Positions 34,230-46,890 of a stretch of 64,000 nt of DNA are shown here, one piece after another. The stretch spans positions 14,828,865-14,892,864 of the forward strand of contig NC_083599.1 in NCBI RefSeq assembly GCF_020882245.1, written 5' to 3'. A program made the translations under genes and the position numbers. The number at the start of each line of letters is the position of its first letter. The first letter of the stretch is position 1. The notes beneath the pieces were generated by a model that searched no databases, was not told the DNA's origin, and saw nothing but the letters and a program-made list of their open reading frames with translations. The stretch is from Rhopalosiphum padi (taxonomy: Eukaryota > Arthropoda > Insecta > Hemiptera > Aphididae).

Positions 34230-35003
34230 GTGATAATTTATACACACAGACGTGTATGCATACGTGCAGTGGATCAACGGGACAACTGTCTCGTGTCTGT
34301 ATTTTGGACGGATGTGGTTGCCCGCGGGCAGCATTGGCATGCTGGACTTTCTATATAGTTCCCTACCCGCAGTGTACGTCTGTATGCAAAATCAAAACTA
34401 TATTAAAAGTCTGTTTGAGATGTAAACGGATAGGTGGGTCAATAATCTGGGTTGTCTCGGAACTAAAGCAAGTTCGCGCCGCTACGACTGCAGCAGCAGC
34501 AGCAGCAGACGCGGTGTACTTAAATACGTAAACGTAATTAAATTAAATATATATTATATATGAGGAAAAAATCGTGTGTGTGCGCGCGCGCGCGCGCTTG
34601 TTCTGAGAAGGACGAAAAATAAATATACGAATAAGATTCGAAAACGGAGGACGAAACGAGGAGATCGGTTATTATTGCGGCGGTGGTGTCGACGAGAGTG
34701 GAGCGCGTGCGGCGGCGATGTGCGTACGGAGGAACTCGTCTCCTCCGCCGCAACCGACGTCCGTCCGCACCGGAATTTCGACGTCTCACGGTGCTCGTTC
34801 GCGACCGGTTGTGGCGGCGGCAGCGGCGGCGGCGGCGGCTGCTGCTGCCGGTGATGGAAATTATACCTATATGGCCATACTTCTACATATATATACGTAT
34901 ATAACCTGTGTGGGGCCCAGCGTGAATTTCGGCGGCAGTCGCAGCGACTCCCTCGGCAATAACACACACATATATGTATAGTGTATATACGGTAACCACC
35001 GGG

Positions 35004-35036
35004 GACGATGACGACGACGACGACGACGACGACGAT
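35004..35036. repeat. (GAC)n trinucleotide repeat
   Basis: A run of GAC/GAT triplets of about 33 bases, ending in GGCGGCGGC. It is read as poly-Asp in one forward frame. Confidence 0.9.
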
Positions 35037-35066
35037 GGCGGCGGCGACTGGTCCGATATACCTGTG

Positions 35067-35068
<2 letters not shown>

Positions 35069-35114
<46 letters not shown>
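35069..35114. repeat. (AC)23 microsatellite
   Basis: An uninterrupted AC run of 46 bases, 32 bases after the GAC repeat. Confidence 0.95.
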
Positions 35115-35116
<2 letters not shown>

Positions 35117-35262
35117 ATACACTTATGTATGTGTATTATATATCTTTTGTGTACGTGTGTATGGATGGAACCTACCACGACCACGGTATTCGCCACCCGT
35201 AGACTCCGGCGGCAGGGCGGTCCCGTACAAAGACGCGCACGCTCACTCCGTATACCTATATG

Positions 35263-36674
35263 CATGCATATATATATATATAGTAATAGTTAGAATATAA
35301 TATTATATGTACGCCGTATAGTTAACGTGTATATATAGGTATATATAGTAATATGAAATATTAAATATTCGGACGGCGGCGATGGTAGACAAATGAAGCC
35401 ATTATATGAATACAATATATATATATATATATATGTATATACGTATACACACACGCTGTACACAACACTTGTTGTTATGCGCGCGTATATAATATTATTA
35501 TACTACCGCGTGAGTACCGCGAGGGGAGGTGTACGGCGGCCGCGGACCTGGAAACTATTTCGAATCTCTCGTCCGATCTGAATATAATATATTATATATT
35601 ATATACGATACGCGAGTGTACACGTTTTTCAGCCGTCCGTTTTCCTTCATTATTAGATAATATATTATTATATATATACATATATGATGTACACACATAT
35701 ATAGGTTACGATATACGCACAGGTATGTGTTTAATACTCGTCGAGCAGACTACATTGTACCTTATTATAATTTATGTATATATATATATATACCTACCAC
35801 CTACCTAGTCACTGCGACTATTATTATACTCGTATTATATCGATTCGACTTAAGCCGCGCGATACAATATACGATGTCCACGGCGTTGTCGCTCCGTCAT
35901 TAATACCGTTTTTGAAAAAAAAAATAAACACCACGACAAACTATATCCGCCCCCGCGGCATCGCGATTCAATCACGGCGTGTATAATATTTAAGCTTCTG
36001 GACCTGTGCGACAACGATTCATCATTGTATTTAATACATATTATTGTCATGTGATCTATAAACATAGACAGGCGCGTGGACAATACTCGAGTAAGCTCGG
36101 GTGGGGCGAGTGAATATATAATCACGAATTATCGTTCAAAATGCATTATATACATCGATACTAATACATAGATATCGATATATCTAAAGTCAATATATTA
36201 TAAAAGATACTTTTATACAATTGATGTTAAAACGGTATTATGATTTTACTGTTTTCGTTATTGTAACTTATTTTTTTTTTTTTTTTTGTTTATCAAAAGT
36301 TCCCTTTTATTTTTAAGAAAATATTATTTTTTATTTAATTTTTTTTCAAACAGAATACAAATAACTTGATATAAAGACGAGATATGAGATTTGTATTTTA
36401 GTTTGCAGTAATGGAATGTTTTAAGATTTAGTTACCACACTCGACGTTTAAAATAAAATCATTTTTACTGCTCCGAAAGGTAATTAAACAAAAATGTATT
36501 AATAATAAAAAAAAAACGCCTATCATAGTAAAATCAATAATACGTATGTTATTCTACATTGAGAATCTAAAAGGTTAGTTGGACACTCCTTAAATTATAT
36601 AAATTGAAATTATTATGTGATACCAAAAGTTCCAAAAATCACAGTTTGAATAAATTCATTGCTAAACGAAAAAT
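35263..36674. other. AT-rich non-coding stretch with TA runs
   Basis: No gene recognised. TA repeats lie near 35270, 35415-35434 and 35777-35791, with a T homopolymer at about 36270-36288. Confidence 0.4.
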
Positions 36675-37530
36675 GGTTAGGTACTTGGTACTCTGTATTA
36701 TTTATACTTACAGGCTACAGGGATCCAGAAGAAGTCAAAACTATTAGATCTAATAAGCATACACTCAGCAATTGGTACTACCATATAAATTATATTATTC
36801 TCCTGATGGGAACACAATAATATTAATCTTTCATGTTAATAGCAGGAAACGGTCATTCCTCTCCGCCTGTCGAATTTAGTTACTTTACAATTTCCTAAAC
36901 GATAATGGGATATTAGTATCACATTATATATATATACATATATTGTCAGACTATTCACAAAATATTTCCAATGTATACATATCATATTGTGCACCAACAT
37001 GTGTTAATATAATAGACACATTTTTACTATAAGAACATGCATTTTATATTCTATGCTCTCCTATAACGGAAACGTATAATAAAGATTATGCGTTAATAGC
37101 AGGAAATGGACCGACCGTCTCTTGTACAAAGTACAATATTCACAGCGTGATTATACATCCACACCAAAAACGATTATTGATTGTCATTATTTGCAAGTCC
37201 TCTCTAAAGTAAAATAATATAATAGTATTTATGTATATAATATGTATATTGTGTTTTAACATTTTGAAACATTTTCGAAAACAGATATCTGGCTAGAAAC
37301 CGTAAATATATTTTTATAAAGGGCAGCATATGTGTTTGTATAAAGCCACTAACGAGAAAATATAAAATATTGTATTTTATTGAATTACAGCAGAACAATA
37401 ACACTGCACATCAAGTGAACCGATCTTTTGATAAAGACCAGGTAATAATTTAATTCAACAACATTTCACCACAATCCCATCTATTGAGTGCCATTGAGTA
37501 TTGAGTGAAGGTTTATTCATCATTTACGAT
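36675..37530. repeat. Dispersed repeat, copy A
   Basis: The core 36690-37211 matches 46271-46770 in the same orientation over about 500 bases with scattered substitutions and small indels. A tail around 37478-37530 (CATTGAGTATTGAGTGAAGG) matches copy B after an extra stretch of about 190 bases present only here. Each copy contains the 18-mer GTTAATRGCAGGAAAYGG twice (here 36835-36852 and 37092-37109), with related sequence around each, so the unit is internally duplicated with a period of about 255 bases. There are no terminal inverted repeats, target duplications or ORFs. The element class is unknown. Confidence 0.75.
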
Positions 37531-39890
37531 ACATACATTATTATATATTATATGTTATTATATAATTTTAAGAATGCGTTCGAAAAATGTATTTTATATT
37601 ATATATATCTGATTTTAGGTCTTACGGTAACCATGGTTACCAAATATTTTTTTTAATATTATTATCGAAATTTAAAAAAATGTTTTTGTTTTTATTTCGA
37701 TTAAAAATGATGTAAAAAAATATTTTCAATAACATTAATAGATATTAAAATATTGAGAATTGTTCGTTACAATAATTGCCCCGTGTTGAACGTGGTTGAA
37801 CATAATATATTGAAAGCTGTTATAAATCTTCTTTATTAATTTATATTTTTATTATTATTATTATTATTATTTGTTATTCATATAGTAATATATTCATAAT
37901 TCTAAATGTAACTTTATATTATTTAAAAAAAATAATTTTTTGTGTTCAGGTGTGGTCGATTTACTTGTGGTTAACATATTTTTTGTTTCATTAATTTAAT
38001 CAAAACGTATATTCTAATAATATCAGTGCTGTCAATAATTTCTCATTTGATACTATAGTACTATACTATAATAGTATATAGAAAAAAAATGTGGAATGGT
38101 GAAAGTTTCCCTGACACCTACTCTTAGTGCAAAAAATCGACTTTTAAATTTTTCTTTTACCAAAAATTAATTTGACAATTGTTCCTGATTACTAATTAGT
38201 GTATATTCTTATGACCGAAATTAAATTGTGTACACTTCATCCCTTTTACCCTCAATATTCTATTCGACGATTTTCGCCATTTCGGTCACACAAATTAATA
38301 ATGAAAAAACTACGATTTCTTACTTAGAAAATTCAAAAATACTAGAGAATAACTCAAATAAGTGACATTTAAAAAATTTTAAATCTATTAAAAAAATTGA
38401 TATTTTGTAAGCGGTTTTTACAATCAAAAGTATAACAAAAATAAAGATTGCTGGGTAAATGGGTAAATGTTCAATATTTTTCTTTGTTACTCAACAATAA
38501 ATAATTAAAATTTAATATAAAAGACTTATCTCATAACATAAATATGTATTCCCTATTAATATATCCCTATTATGTTAAAAAGTACTAAACAAAATTCTAC
38601 TTTTGATTGACTAAACTAACTAATAACTATAAAGTACAATTAATTAAATCTAATTTTTACCATTTCAGAATTAGCAACTTTTTGAACTTGATTATTTTTT
38701 CTACCAATAAAAATGTCTTTAATCAAATAACTATAAATAAACAGTCATCATTGTTAAATCAATGCATTCATTGATCCACTTCTCAGAATTAAAAATTGAA
38801 CTTTAAACAAATATACATATACCTACATAAAAATAAATTATGAATATATTTTGTATATTTTTTAATTGCAATAAGAACAGCCTTTAAGGAACAATACTGA
38901 AACCTTTTCGCTTCCCTCAGAATCTTAAAATATATCGAACACACATCTACTAAATAAATGTTTGTATATTGTGAATCGATAATCGGTGTACTGTATAATT
39001 ATTTTAACGAGAAAAATAGTTTATACCTATAACGCTTTAATTATATTATGACGAAGTTATAAACATAAAATTAAGTGGATTCGAATGGAGATTACTAATT
39101 AGTACCTATTACTTAATATAAAATATAGAATATACATGACGTAGTAGTGTTGTTCGATTGAAAAACATTCATATTACGAATAAACTAAAGTAGGTAATTA
39201 AAATTTTAATCGATTTTGATTTCACTAGATTAAAATATCGTCATGCACCATATTCCGGTATACCGCCGCGGCCGTACTGTAGTAGGAAAGTAGCTTTTTA
39301 ATATAATCTATAAGAACTACTGAGCTATTGCACATTTAAAATACTTACAAACATTTATATTATAAAAATATAATCAATATTTAAATAGAATACCGTCAGT
39401 ATTATCAAAATATCGAACTTAAAATTGGGAACGGAAATTTTATTTTAAATTATACTTTGACCATTTTAACAGTTTTAATTAATAATTTAACAACATAAAA
39501 ACTAAAAATTATTATGTATATTATAATGTATATATATATATATAAACAACGTATTTCTTACATTAAATTTGCTGTACAGTTGAAAGGATTCCCGATCACT
39601 ATATACAATCAAAATACGTATAGAGTTAAAAAATTGCATACATTTACCTTCGTTTTAGCTATATGTTGGTGGTCAATGCTAAAATCGATTATATATACCT
39701 AACAGTTGTTGTCGAACAAGAAACTGCTCTTACAACTTTTCCTTTTGTCAAATACCTATTTAGTATTTATAAGCATATATTTTTAACATTTTTAAGTTAT
39801 TTGTAGCGGATTGAGAACATTACTTTTAAGTTATAGCATTATAATATTTATATGTCTACTTTATTTTGTATATATAAATATACAGTGAAA
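37531..39890. other. AT-rich non-coding region
   Basis: No gene recognised. It holds an ATT repeat at about 37850-37872 and A/T homopolymer-rich sequence throughout. Confidence 0.45.
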
Positions 39891-39892
39891 CC

Positions 39893-40366
39893 TTAATTCA
39901 ATAAACTTCTATTTTACGAAACTATGTATATTCGTATACATAACAAAATATTTATGGAACCATACAACTTTCATTCAATAACGTTTCTATTTAACGAAAT
40001 AATTGTATGTTATTACAGAAAATTTAAAAATTAATGTTTTTTTATACATTTATAAAGTACACACTCGTTAATAGAACTTTTTAAATAAGAGCAAGCATTT
40101 GTAATGTCAAAATGGTACAAAAGTTGCTTAACGAATATCGGATATCAAAAAGTTCTTCGACAACAAAGAATAACAAAAAAATTATAATTTAAATGGATTT
40201 TTTTTTTATTTTTATTAATATATAAACATTATAAAATATTATAAGTGCATACGTTTCGAATAAATAGTTTTTCAAATGAAAAAAAATATTATTTCTTTTT
40301 AACAACATTTCTATTTACGAATTTTTTTCAAAGAATTTTCAATGTCATTAAATAAAGGTTCCACTT
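39893..40366. mobile_element. TA-flanked MITE, Tc1/mariner (pogo-like) type, 474 bp
   Basis: The left end CAGTGAAACCTTAATTCAAT pairs with the reverse complement of the right end AAGTGGAACCTTTATTTAAT. TA flanks both sides (39891-39892, 40367-40368). The interior repeats CTATTTNACGAA near both ends. No transposase is present. The outer end resembles the element at 962-1477. Confidence 0.7.
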
Positions 40367-40368
40367 TA

Positions 40369-42430
40369 GACATTATATAGTATGAGTATCCATGTCATAT
40401 AACCATGTAGGACACAACTAATTTAGGTTTTATGCAAACTAAGTATTCGAAAACGACAGATAACAGATGCAACGATTTCACTTTCTCGGTTTATAGTGAA
40501 AATTATCCATATATGTGAAGATTATTGTAAATCCCTTAAATGTAAACAACAGACGTAAATCCAAAAAGGGACTAAGCCGCTAAGGGGCTATAGCCCGCTT
40601 TTTGTAAATGTCTTATATTATGTATTAGTTTATATAATAAACAGTACATACGTCTTAAAATGATAAAATCTATGTAAATTAAAAATATAAATAAAATTGT
40701 TATCAATAATCTATATGAATATTATATATTATACTAAATATATTTTTTTCTTAAAATATATATATTTCCCCTCACCCATCCTAAATCCCTCATTTTAGAT
40801 CCACGCATGACACTTCTGAACCCCCCGACACCTCCCTAAATCCCTCTCAACCGTGTACGTAATCAAACGCATTTAATAAATGTAGCGACTCGATGCACTT
40901 GTATCTATACCTATATAGTTGTAAACATATACCTATATACGCCTACCTATACGTTCACGATTCACCACCAAGATTACATAAGAATTTTCGTTCTATATTA
41001 TGTATATATATCATCTATTTACAATAAACACAATATATATATATATATATAGTAGAACTCAAATAGTTGACTATTTATAAAAGAACATAGTGAATGAGAC
41101 AACGGTAAATGTGTACTAAAGTTATGTATATATATATAATATATATATATATGAAATAAGAATATATGAGTATATATAGTTTGTAAAGTTACGATACGTG
41201 CATACATTATGTTCGTGTAATTTATTACATAGGCTTTTTTTATATTAATTTTGTTAAAATGTTTTTTTTATTTTTATGAAGATTCAAGTCGGTATTTTAC
41301 ACCAGTTACTTTTTCGGACAACTCTCCAGCTGACCTCAGACACACGACACACATATACGTTTCCGTTAAACAGTTGTCTTCACGGAAACGGGTATATGAA
41401 TGTATAAATATGTAATGTGATGGTAACAAAGAAAACGAAAATCCTGTGATGATGGAGAGGTTTCCCTTCTGTCGACGACCCGCTCAATTCATTGATACAA
41501 TACATAATAATATTTTGATGAAAATAAATTTCAAATGAACATTTGTAAATAATAATTATAAAGTTAAGACTAAAAATGTTGGGTAACCCCAACTGAAAAA
41601 TACACAAGTAAATACTTCATTGGACTGACCAGACAAACCAGTAGTGGAATTTGACAAGTCTCAAGGGGTGGTGGTTGGGTGGGCGGTGAAAATATTTTCA
41701 GTATACATATACACTATGTTTTGTTGTTAATAGGTTAATCGTTAATAAGAAGTAATTGTATGTATACCTATATTAAATTATTACGTAATTTATCCCGGTC
41801 TCGTACATTTAAAATTCAAAACTTCATAGCCACAATATTTTCTATAAGCGCTTAAAGTTAGAGTTTTGATAAAATTCTTAAGATTATTTAAATTATTTTG
41901 TAGTTAGAAATTCATAAAAAAAAATTTTTTTATATCTACGATTTTAAAATGTAATACAAGATTCTTTATAAGTTTAGAAATATTTCAGAAAAAAAAAAAG
42001 CAATAAATACTTAAAATGTTCAAAGTTTTTTTTAACTGTTTTTAAGCCATTTATAAACATGAGGTCTTTTCAATTTTTTAAAAAAATTTTTCTATACATT
42101 TTGGTAAAAAATTATTCACTGGGTCAAAATTCTTGAAAATTTAATAAGAATTTTATTATAATATATATTTAACCATAAAATCTAATACAAAGGCAAATAT
42201 TTTTTATTGAAATGTTGAGTTCAAAATTGTAACGAAATTACTTATTTATGTGATACAATATATTATAACGATTACAAATTTACGCCCAATTTACTATGTA
42301 CTTGCTCTTTTTACTATACAACTACTCACTGTGGGTTCAATTTAAAAACCTTCACATTCTCACACAGTACTCTGAGTACTCACTATACTTGAACTGCTGC
42401 AATGATGAGGATTAAGGTTGGAATATAGTC
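40369..42430. other. AT-rich non-coding region with decayed repeats
   Basis: No gene. A GGGGCTATAGCCC word at about 40585-40597 and the C-rich stretch at 40770-40860 look like fragments of aphid-type repeats; GGGCTATAGCCC also occurs in the hAT MITE at 60728. Ends could not be paired. Confidence 0.35.
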
Positions 42431-43030
42431 CACGGGTGGGGAACCTTTTTTGGACTACGTGCCAAAATGTAAAATGCGGTAATCAAAGTCTTAAACAGAT
42501 TCATGTACCAGTAATATATGTTTTTATATATATATATATATATAATATATACCCATAAACAATTTTTTCGAGGCGATGGGTTCTTAAAAATGTTTTGCAG
42601 AAAAATTATTTTGAAATAAGTTGTGTATTTTATAAGTTTAGATGTTTTGATGAAAAACAAGCAGCATTATTAGTTTTATCCGACAATGTATTATTCGGTT
42701 ATTCCACTGTTTTGATTCGAAGTAGTTCAATTTGAAAAATTTTCATATTTGTAATGTATTTGTTGACGTAAAAATCAAATTTATTTAGAATGAACTAATT
42801 TTTTTCAAAGTAAAAAATATTATGTATAGAAACAGCGAGTTCCGGCGTTTTTATAGCTGATAATTGTATATTTTTTAAAAATAATAAATATTTTTGTACA
42901 ACTTTTTTTAATTTTTTTCCATTAAACGCAAGATTAAACAATGAAAAAAAAATATTTTCCCGTGCTATAGAAATATTGCCAGCGTTCCAGTTTTGGCACG
43001 CATGCTAGGTATATAGGTTCGCCACCCCTG
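42431..43030. mobile_element. hAT-type MITE, 600 bp
   Basis: The left end CACGGGTGGGGAACCTTT and the reverse complement of the right end CAGGGGTGGCGAACCTAT agree at 14 of 18 bases. An inner ACGTGCCAAAA/GCGTGCCAAAA pair follows. CAGGGGTGGC-type ends are widespread among hAT non-autonomous elements. The flanking 8-mers agree at only 4 of 8 positions. The minus frame 42412-42660 that overlaps it is not a gene. Confidence 0.7.
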
Positions 43031-45039
43031 TTTTAGCGACATTGTTTATAATATTTATTAATTATTATAAATTGTGTATTATAGTGTAAATGTTTTTGTC
43101 GTAAACACAATGTAAGCCAAATAGCGTTATATATGTTTGTCGTTCACGAATATAATCGGATAAAAACGGTCAGGGATATTATTATACCGATGACGGTGGA
43201 CTTATTGAAAAGAAAAAACAGCGCGTCATTGATATTATTATTATACCTGCGCCAGAAGTACCGAATGCATTCGTCCGCCCGCATATTATAATACGTAAAA
43301 TATGTGCTTTGTCGCTGTAGTGGCGACAACGATATTATTATTGTATAATCCATCCAATTGAGATAAACAAATAAAAAAAACAAACAAAACAAAACAACAC
43401 ACAAAACGCCGTTCGCCCAGCATCGGAAATTTCTCATTGCGCAGTTCCATTTCATTTTTTTCCCGCCCGTATCGAATCGTCTTGGCGACGAAACGATATT
43501 AATTACGGAAAACAACGGTTCGTCGTGGCACGTATTATACAATCTAACATAATATGGTAATATTATGTATTGCGCACACGTAAAATCTTTTTTAAAAAAC
43601 AATAATAATTGAAAAAAGAAAATCGTTTATTGATATAATATTGTCTGGACAACAATCTAGAACGTGGCACGGGGATAGGTTCTTATGCATTATACAATAA
43701 TACACGATATACGTACCTATATATTATAATATATAGTATATTAATATAAATGTAAATTCCATAGACCTTATACTAAGGTCTATAAATTCGGATTACGAAA
43801 CGAAATTTCGAAACAACGTCGATTATAGTAATAATAATAATAATAATAATAATGTCGTGAACGAGTTTGACGTTGTCTTAAAAATTATAGTGTGACACTA
43901 TATTATATCTATTTAACTGCTGCGGTGGGCACTGTACGCAGATATCCAGCCAGAAATCTTCCACGGTCAGCGACATTTTTCATAATATACTACTTGTGTG
44001 GAGGATGATTTTTCCGCTCGACATTTTATCATAAAAAATATACTACAAGTAATTCGACATTTTAGCTCCAGAGCATATAATTTGCATATGTTATACAAGG
44101 TAAACGGTATTCAATTTTCAAATTGTGCTCACGCCTGCATGCGTACTTCTAAGACTTTCAAATTCTGACTAGTTTTGCTATCATATAGGCATAACTATAT
44201 GCCCCTTCCAATCTGGAGGGGCTCAAGTCTGATCAAAAAATATTTTCACTGAATGACATTATTTTTAATTTTTTAATTTTTGTCTCATTTTTACCATATA
44301 AATAAAATAATTTTAAACGTAATTAAAATAAACAAATTAATTATAACGATACATTTAAATTGTATTCAAATAAACGTGATGTAAGTTATGTACTTGATAT
44401 TCCAAGGCCTCGAATGTTTTCATGAAAAAAGTGTTCGAAAAACATGATAAAAGGACCAAAACGATGACCGAATCGATTGCAGATTTAATGTAACTATTGT
44501 AACTACCGACCTGCCTTTATAAATAATACATTACAGTACCTATTCAATAACGATAAATAAACAATAGCTTTATAATATACCCTTTGGATAAATAATTAGG
44601 CGAAAGCGTTTCACACCAGTGTCGGTGGCGGAACTTTGAGGTTTTAACACAGCTGTCGGCCATCGCGTGGTCTATAATATGGAGTATTACTGTATATATA
44701 TATATATATATATAGACCATATATCATCTCACTAACCCGTGGGAAGTTTGTATATTATTATGCATCGTGTCGGTTAAGACTGTTTGGAGGGTCGGGCCCC
44801 CCTACCAACACAATAATATTATATTATACACCACCATATGTATCGTATTTAGTTGATAAAATAATCGAGTAAAAATGAAAAAAACTTTTAAAAATAATTG
44901 TACATATTATAACTATTATATATATATATATATATATAGGTGATAGGCACCAATGAGATGTAGATAAATATATCAAAACAGCACAATTCACACAATTATC
45001 AGTGAAAGTGGTAAACGTTGAAGTGGACAAACGTACACT
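43031..45039. other. AT-rich non-coding region
   Basis: The 152-codon minus frame at 43144-43602 lacks any motif and is rich in Tyr/Ile/Phe, so it was rejected. The region also holds an AAT microsatellite (about 43830-43852), a near-perfect palindrome (43761-43783) and a fragment near 44200 (CCCCTTCCAATCTGGAGGGG) resembling a TE end. Confidence 0.4.
43761..43783. repeat. Perfect 10-bp-arm palindrome
   Basis: ATAGACCTTA, a 3-base spacer TAC, then TAAGGTCTAT. It could be an abutted pair of terminal repeats from a deleted element, or a small hairpin. Confidence 0.8.
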
Positions 45040-45276
45040 GCACGTATGAGCCCACCCACCCTCGGTTACGACGGCGCCACCCGCTGCAGGAGAACGCGTG
45101 AGCAGGAGAATATCACCCGATTCTAAGTCGATGTGTGTGTGCGTACTCGTCGCGCGTCGTTTAAGTCATAAAAAACAAAATCTGGCCAGATGGTCGTACA
45201 CACATATTACAATATATATTATGTATTATAATATACTCGTATATATCGGCCGTAAGTGACTGTACATTATATAATA

Positions 45277-45280
<4 letters not shown>

Positions 45281-45308
<28 letters not shown>
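45281..45308. repeat. (AC)14 microsatellite
   Basis: An uninterrupted 28-base AC run. Confidence 0.95.
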
Positions 45309-45317
<9 letters not shown>

Positions 45318-45620
45318 CTGTTTTAGATAAGGGAAAAATCGATTCGGGTCTCTACGAGAGAACAACGCGCCGCGCCGGACACCATCATCACCGCAAGCCA
45401 CACATTCTATTCACTACCCCGCGCGTGTGTGTATCGCGCGCGCCAGAACAATATACGTAGTCCGTTTTTTTAATTTGAAATTCAAATCGAACGCCATCGA
45501 CGACCACCGTACACCACCACCCATCAACATCACGTGTATACTCGTATAGAGACGAGGGCTATATTATACGATACATAACGCGGTGTGTACAGTGCGCGCG
45601 CGATACAACAATAGTACGCG

Positions 45621-45621
<1 letters not shown>

Positions 45622-45651
<30 letters not shown>

Positions 45652-45708
45652 TAGATCTATATCGAGTCGATATAATAATATAATATATATTATTATTATT
45701 ATTATTAT
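45622..45708. repeat. Inverted AAT ... ATT microsatellite pair
   Basis: (AAT)n at 45622-45650 and (ATT)n at 45690-45708 are separated by about 40 bases containing TATAGATCTATA. A transcript would fold into a long AU hairpin. Confidence 0.8.
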
Positions 45709-46223
45709 ACCATTTTTACCGATGCGTGTCTGCTGTACGCGCGTTGTGTGTCTTGTGTGTGGCTGTGTACGACGGGCACCTCATTATTTTATCGATGTTT
45801 CAGATCACGAATTTCAGAAATTCGTCGTTACACGTTTTAAAACCGTTAATAATACGTGTGTAATAATATATTATTATAATTAATATAATATAATTAACGA
45901 AACGATCGGAAGTTTGTAATATATACATATATATATATGTATAGGGGTGCAGTGCGCAGTTGACGTTCCGCGGTTATGTAGTAATACAACGTCGTATACC
46001 GCCTATGGTAGATATCTATATTCTATACACATACGAATTATTTATTATACAATACAGAGTATTTATAATAATTAATAATAAATATTTATTAATTGTCAAC
46101 GACCAATATTTTAACGGTTATACGTCATATTAATACTTTATTAAGAGTTAAGACGCAGTTATACAGTCAGTTTATTCTACGCCGCGGCCAGACCATCGCG
46201 ATACGATTCATAAAACCTTCAAA

Positions 46224-46890
46224 GGTTAGGTATCTACAAAAATCGAAATGTTGAGAGTAATTGGTGAATCACTCTGTGTTATTTATACCTACAGGGTCAC
46301 AGAAGTCGACATTTTAACCATTAGATCGAATAACAATTGCAACTGCCACATAAATACTAGTCTTCTGATGGGAACACAATAATATTAATCTTTTATGTTA
46401 ATGGCAGGAAATGGTCATTCTTCCATCAGTCGAATTTAGTTCTTTACAATTTTCTAAACGATAATGGGATGTTAATATCAACATATATTATATGTATGTA
46501 TTGTTCTTATTCAAAAACTATTTCCAGCGTAGACATTTATTTTACACCAAAATGTGTTGATATAATAGACACAATTTCGCTATAAGAACAAGAATTGTAT
46601 ACTCTATGCGCCTAACGGAAACGCATGATAAAGAGTAATGATTATGCGTTAATAGCAGGAAATGGACCATTCGTCATTTATACAAACTACAATATTCACT
46701 GAATGGCAATACATTCACCACAATAATAATAATATCAATTGTCATTATTTGCAAACCTAATCTCAAGTAGGTTATCACTTATAATAATACTAAATATATT
46801 GTACGTATTATAACATTTTTGTTGTCGATACCTGGAATTCCATTAGAATGCTATTGAGAGAAGGTATGTTATTACTCATTACTCATATTC
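46224..46890. repeat. Dispersed repeat, copy B
   Basis: This is the second copy of the repeat at 36675-37530, same orientation; the core is 46271-46770. The 18-mer GTTAATRGCAGGAAAYGG recurs at 46397-46414 and 46648-46665, 251 bases apart. About 45 bases near its left end (46232-46270) are missing from copy A, and it lacks the roughly 190-base block present in A near the right end. No ORF is present. Confidence 0.75.

Larger units (their letters stand above)
34230..35262. other. CpG-rich island with triplet and dinucleotide repeats
   Basis: This is a dense CpG/GGC region with CAG (about 34491-34508), CG (about 34584-34597) and GGC (about 34803-34840) repeats, then GAC and AC runs (separate entries). 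Several 60-137-codon frames overlap on both strands, but all are driven by the repeats (poly-Ala, poly-Asp, Thr-His, Val-Cys), so no CDS is called. It may be the 5' region of a gene. Confidence 0.4.
45040..45985. other. CpG-rich island with flanking microsatellites
   Basis: CpG-rich segments (45050-45170, 45350-45610, 45720-45780) surround a CA run (45281-45308) and an inverted AAT/ATT pair (45622-45708). No frame exceeds a few dozen codons. It has the look of a promoter or first-exon region, but no TATA-initiator or splice pair stands out. Confidence 0.3.

Noticed and set aside
34256..34531. 91-codon Cys-containing plus-strand frame
   Set aside because: It looked briefly like a small secreted Cys-rich protein, but there is no signal peptide and it ends in poly-Ala from a CAG repeat.
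35004..35114. Adjacent triplet and dinucleotide runs read as a structured array
   Set aside because: The units are pure microsatellites with no spacer-repeat alternation. There is no CRISPR-like arrangement anywhere in the window.
43144..43602. 152-codon minus-strand frame
   Set aside because: It has Tyr/Ile/Phe/Asn-rich composition with no motif, domain or splice context, and fits chance in AT-rich DNA.
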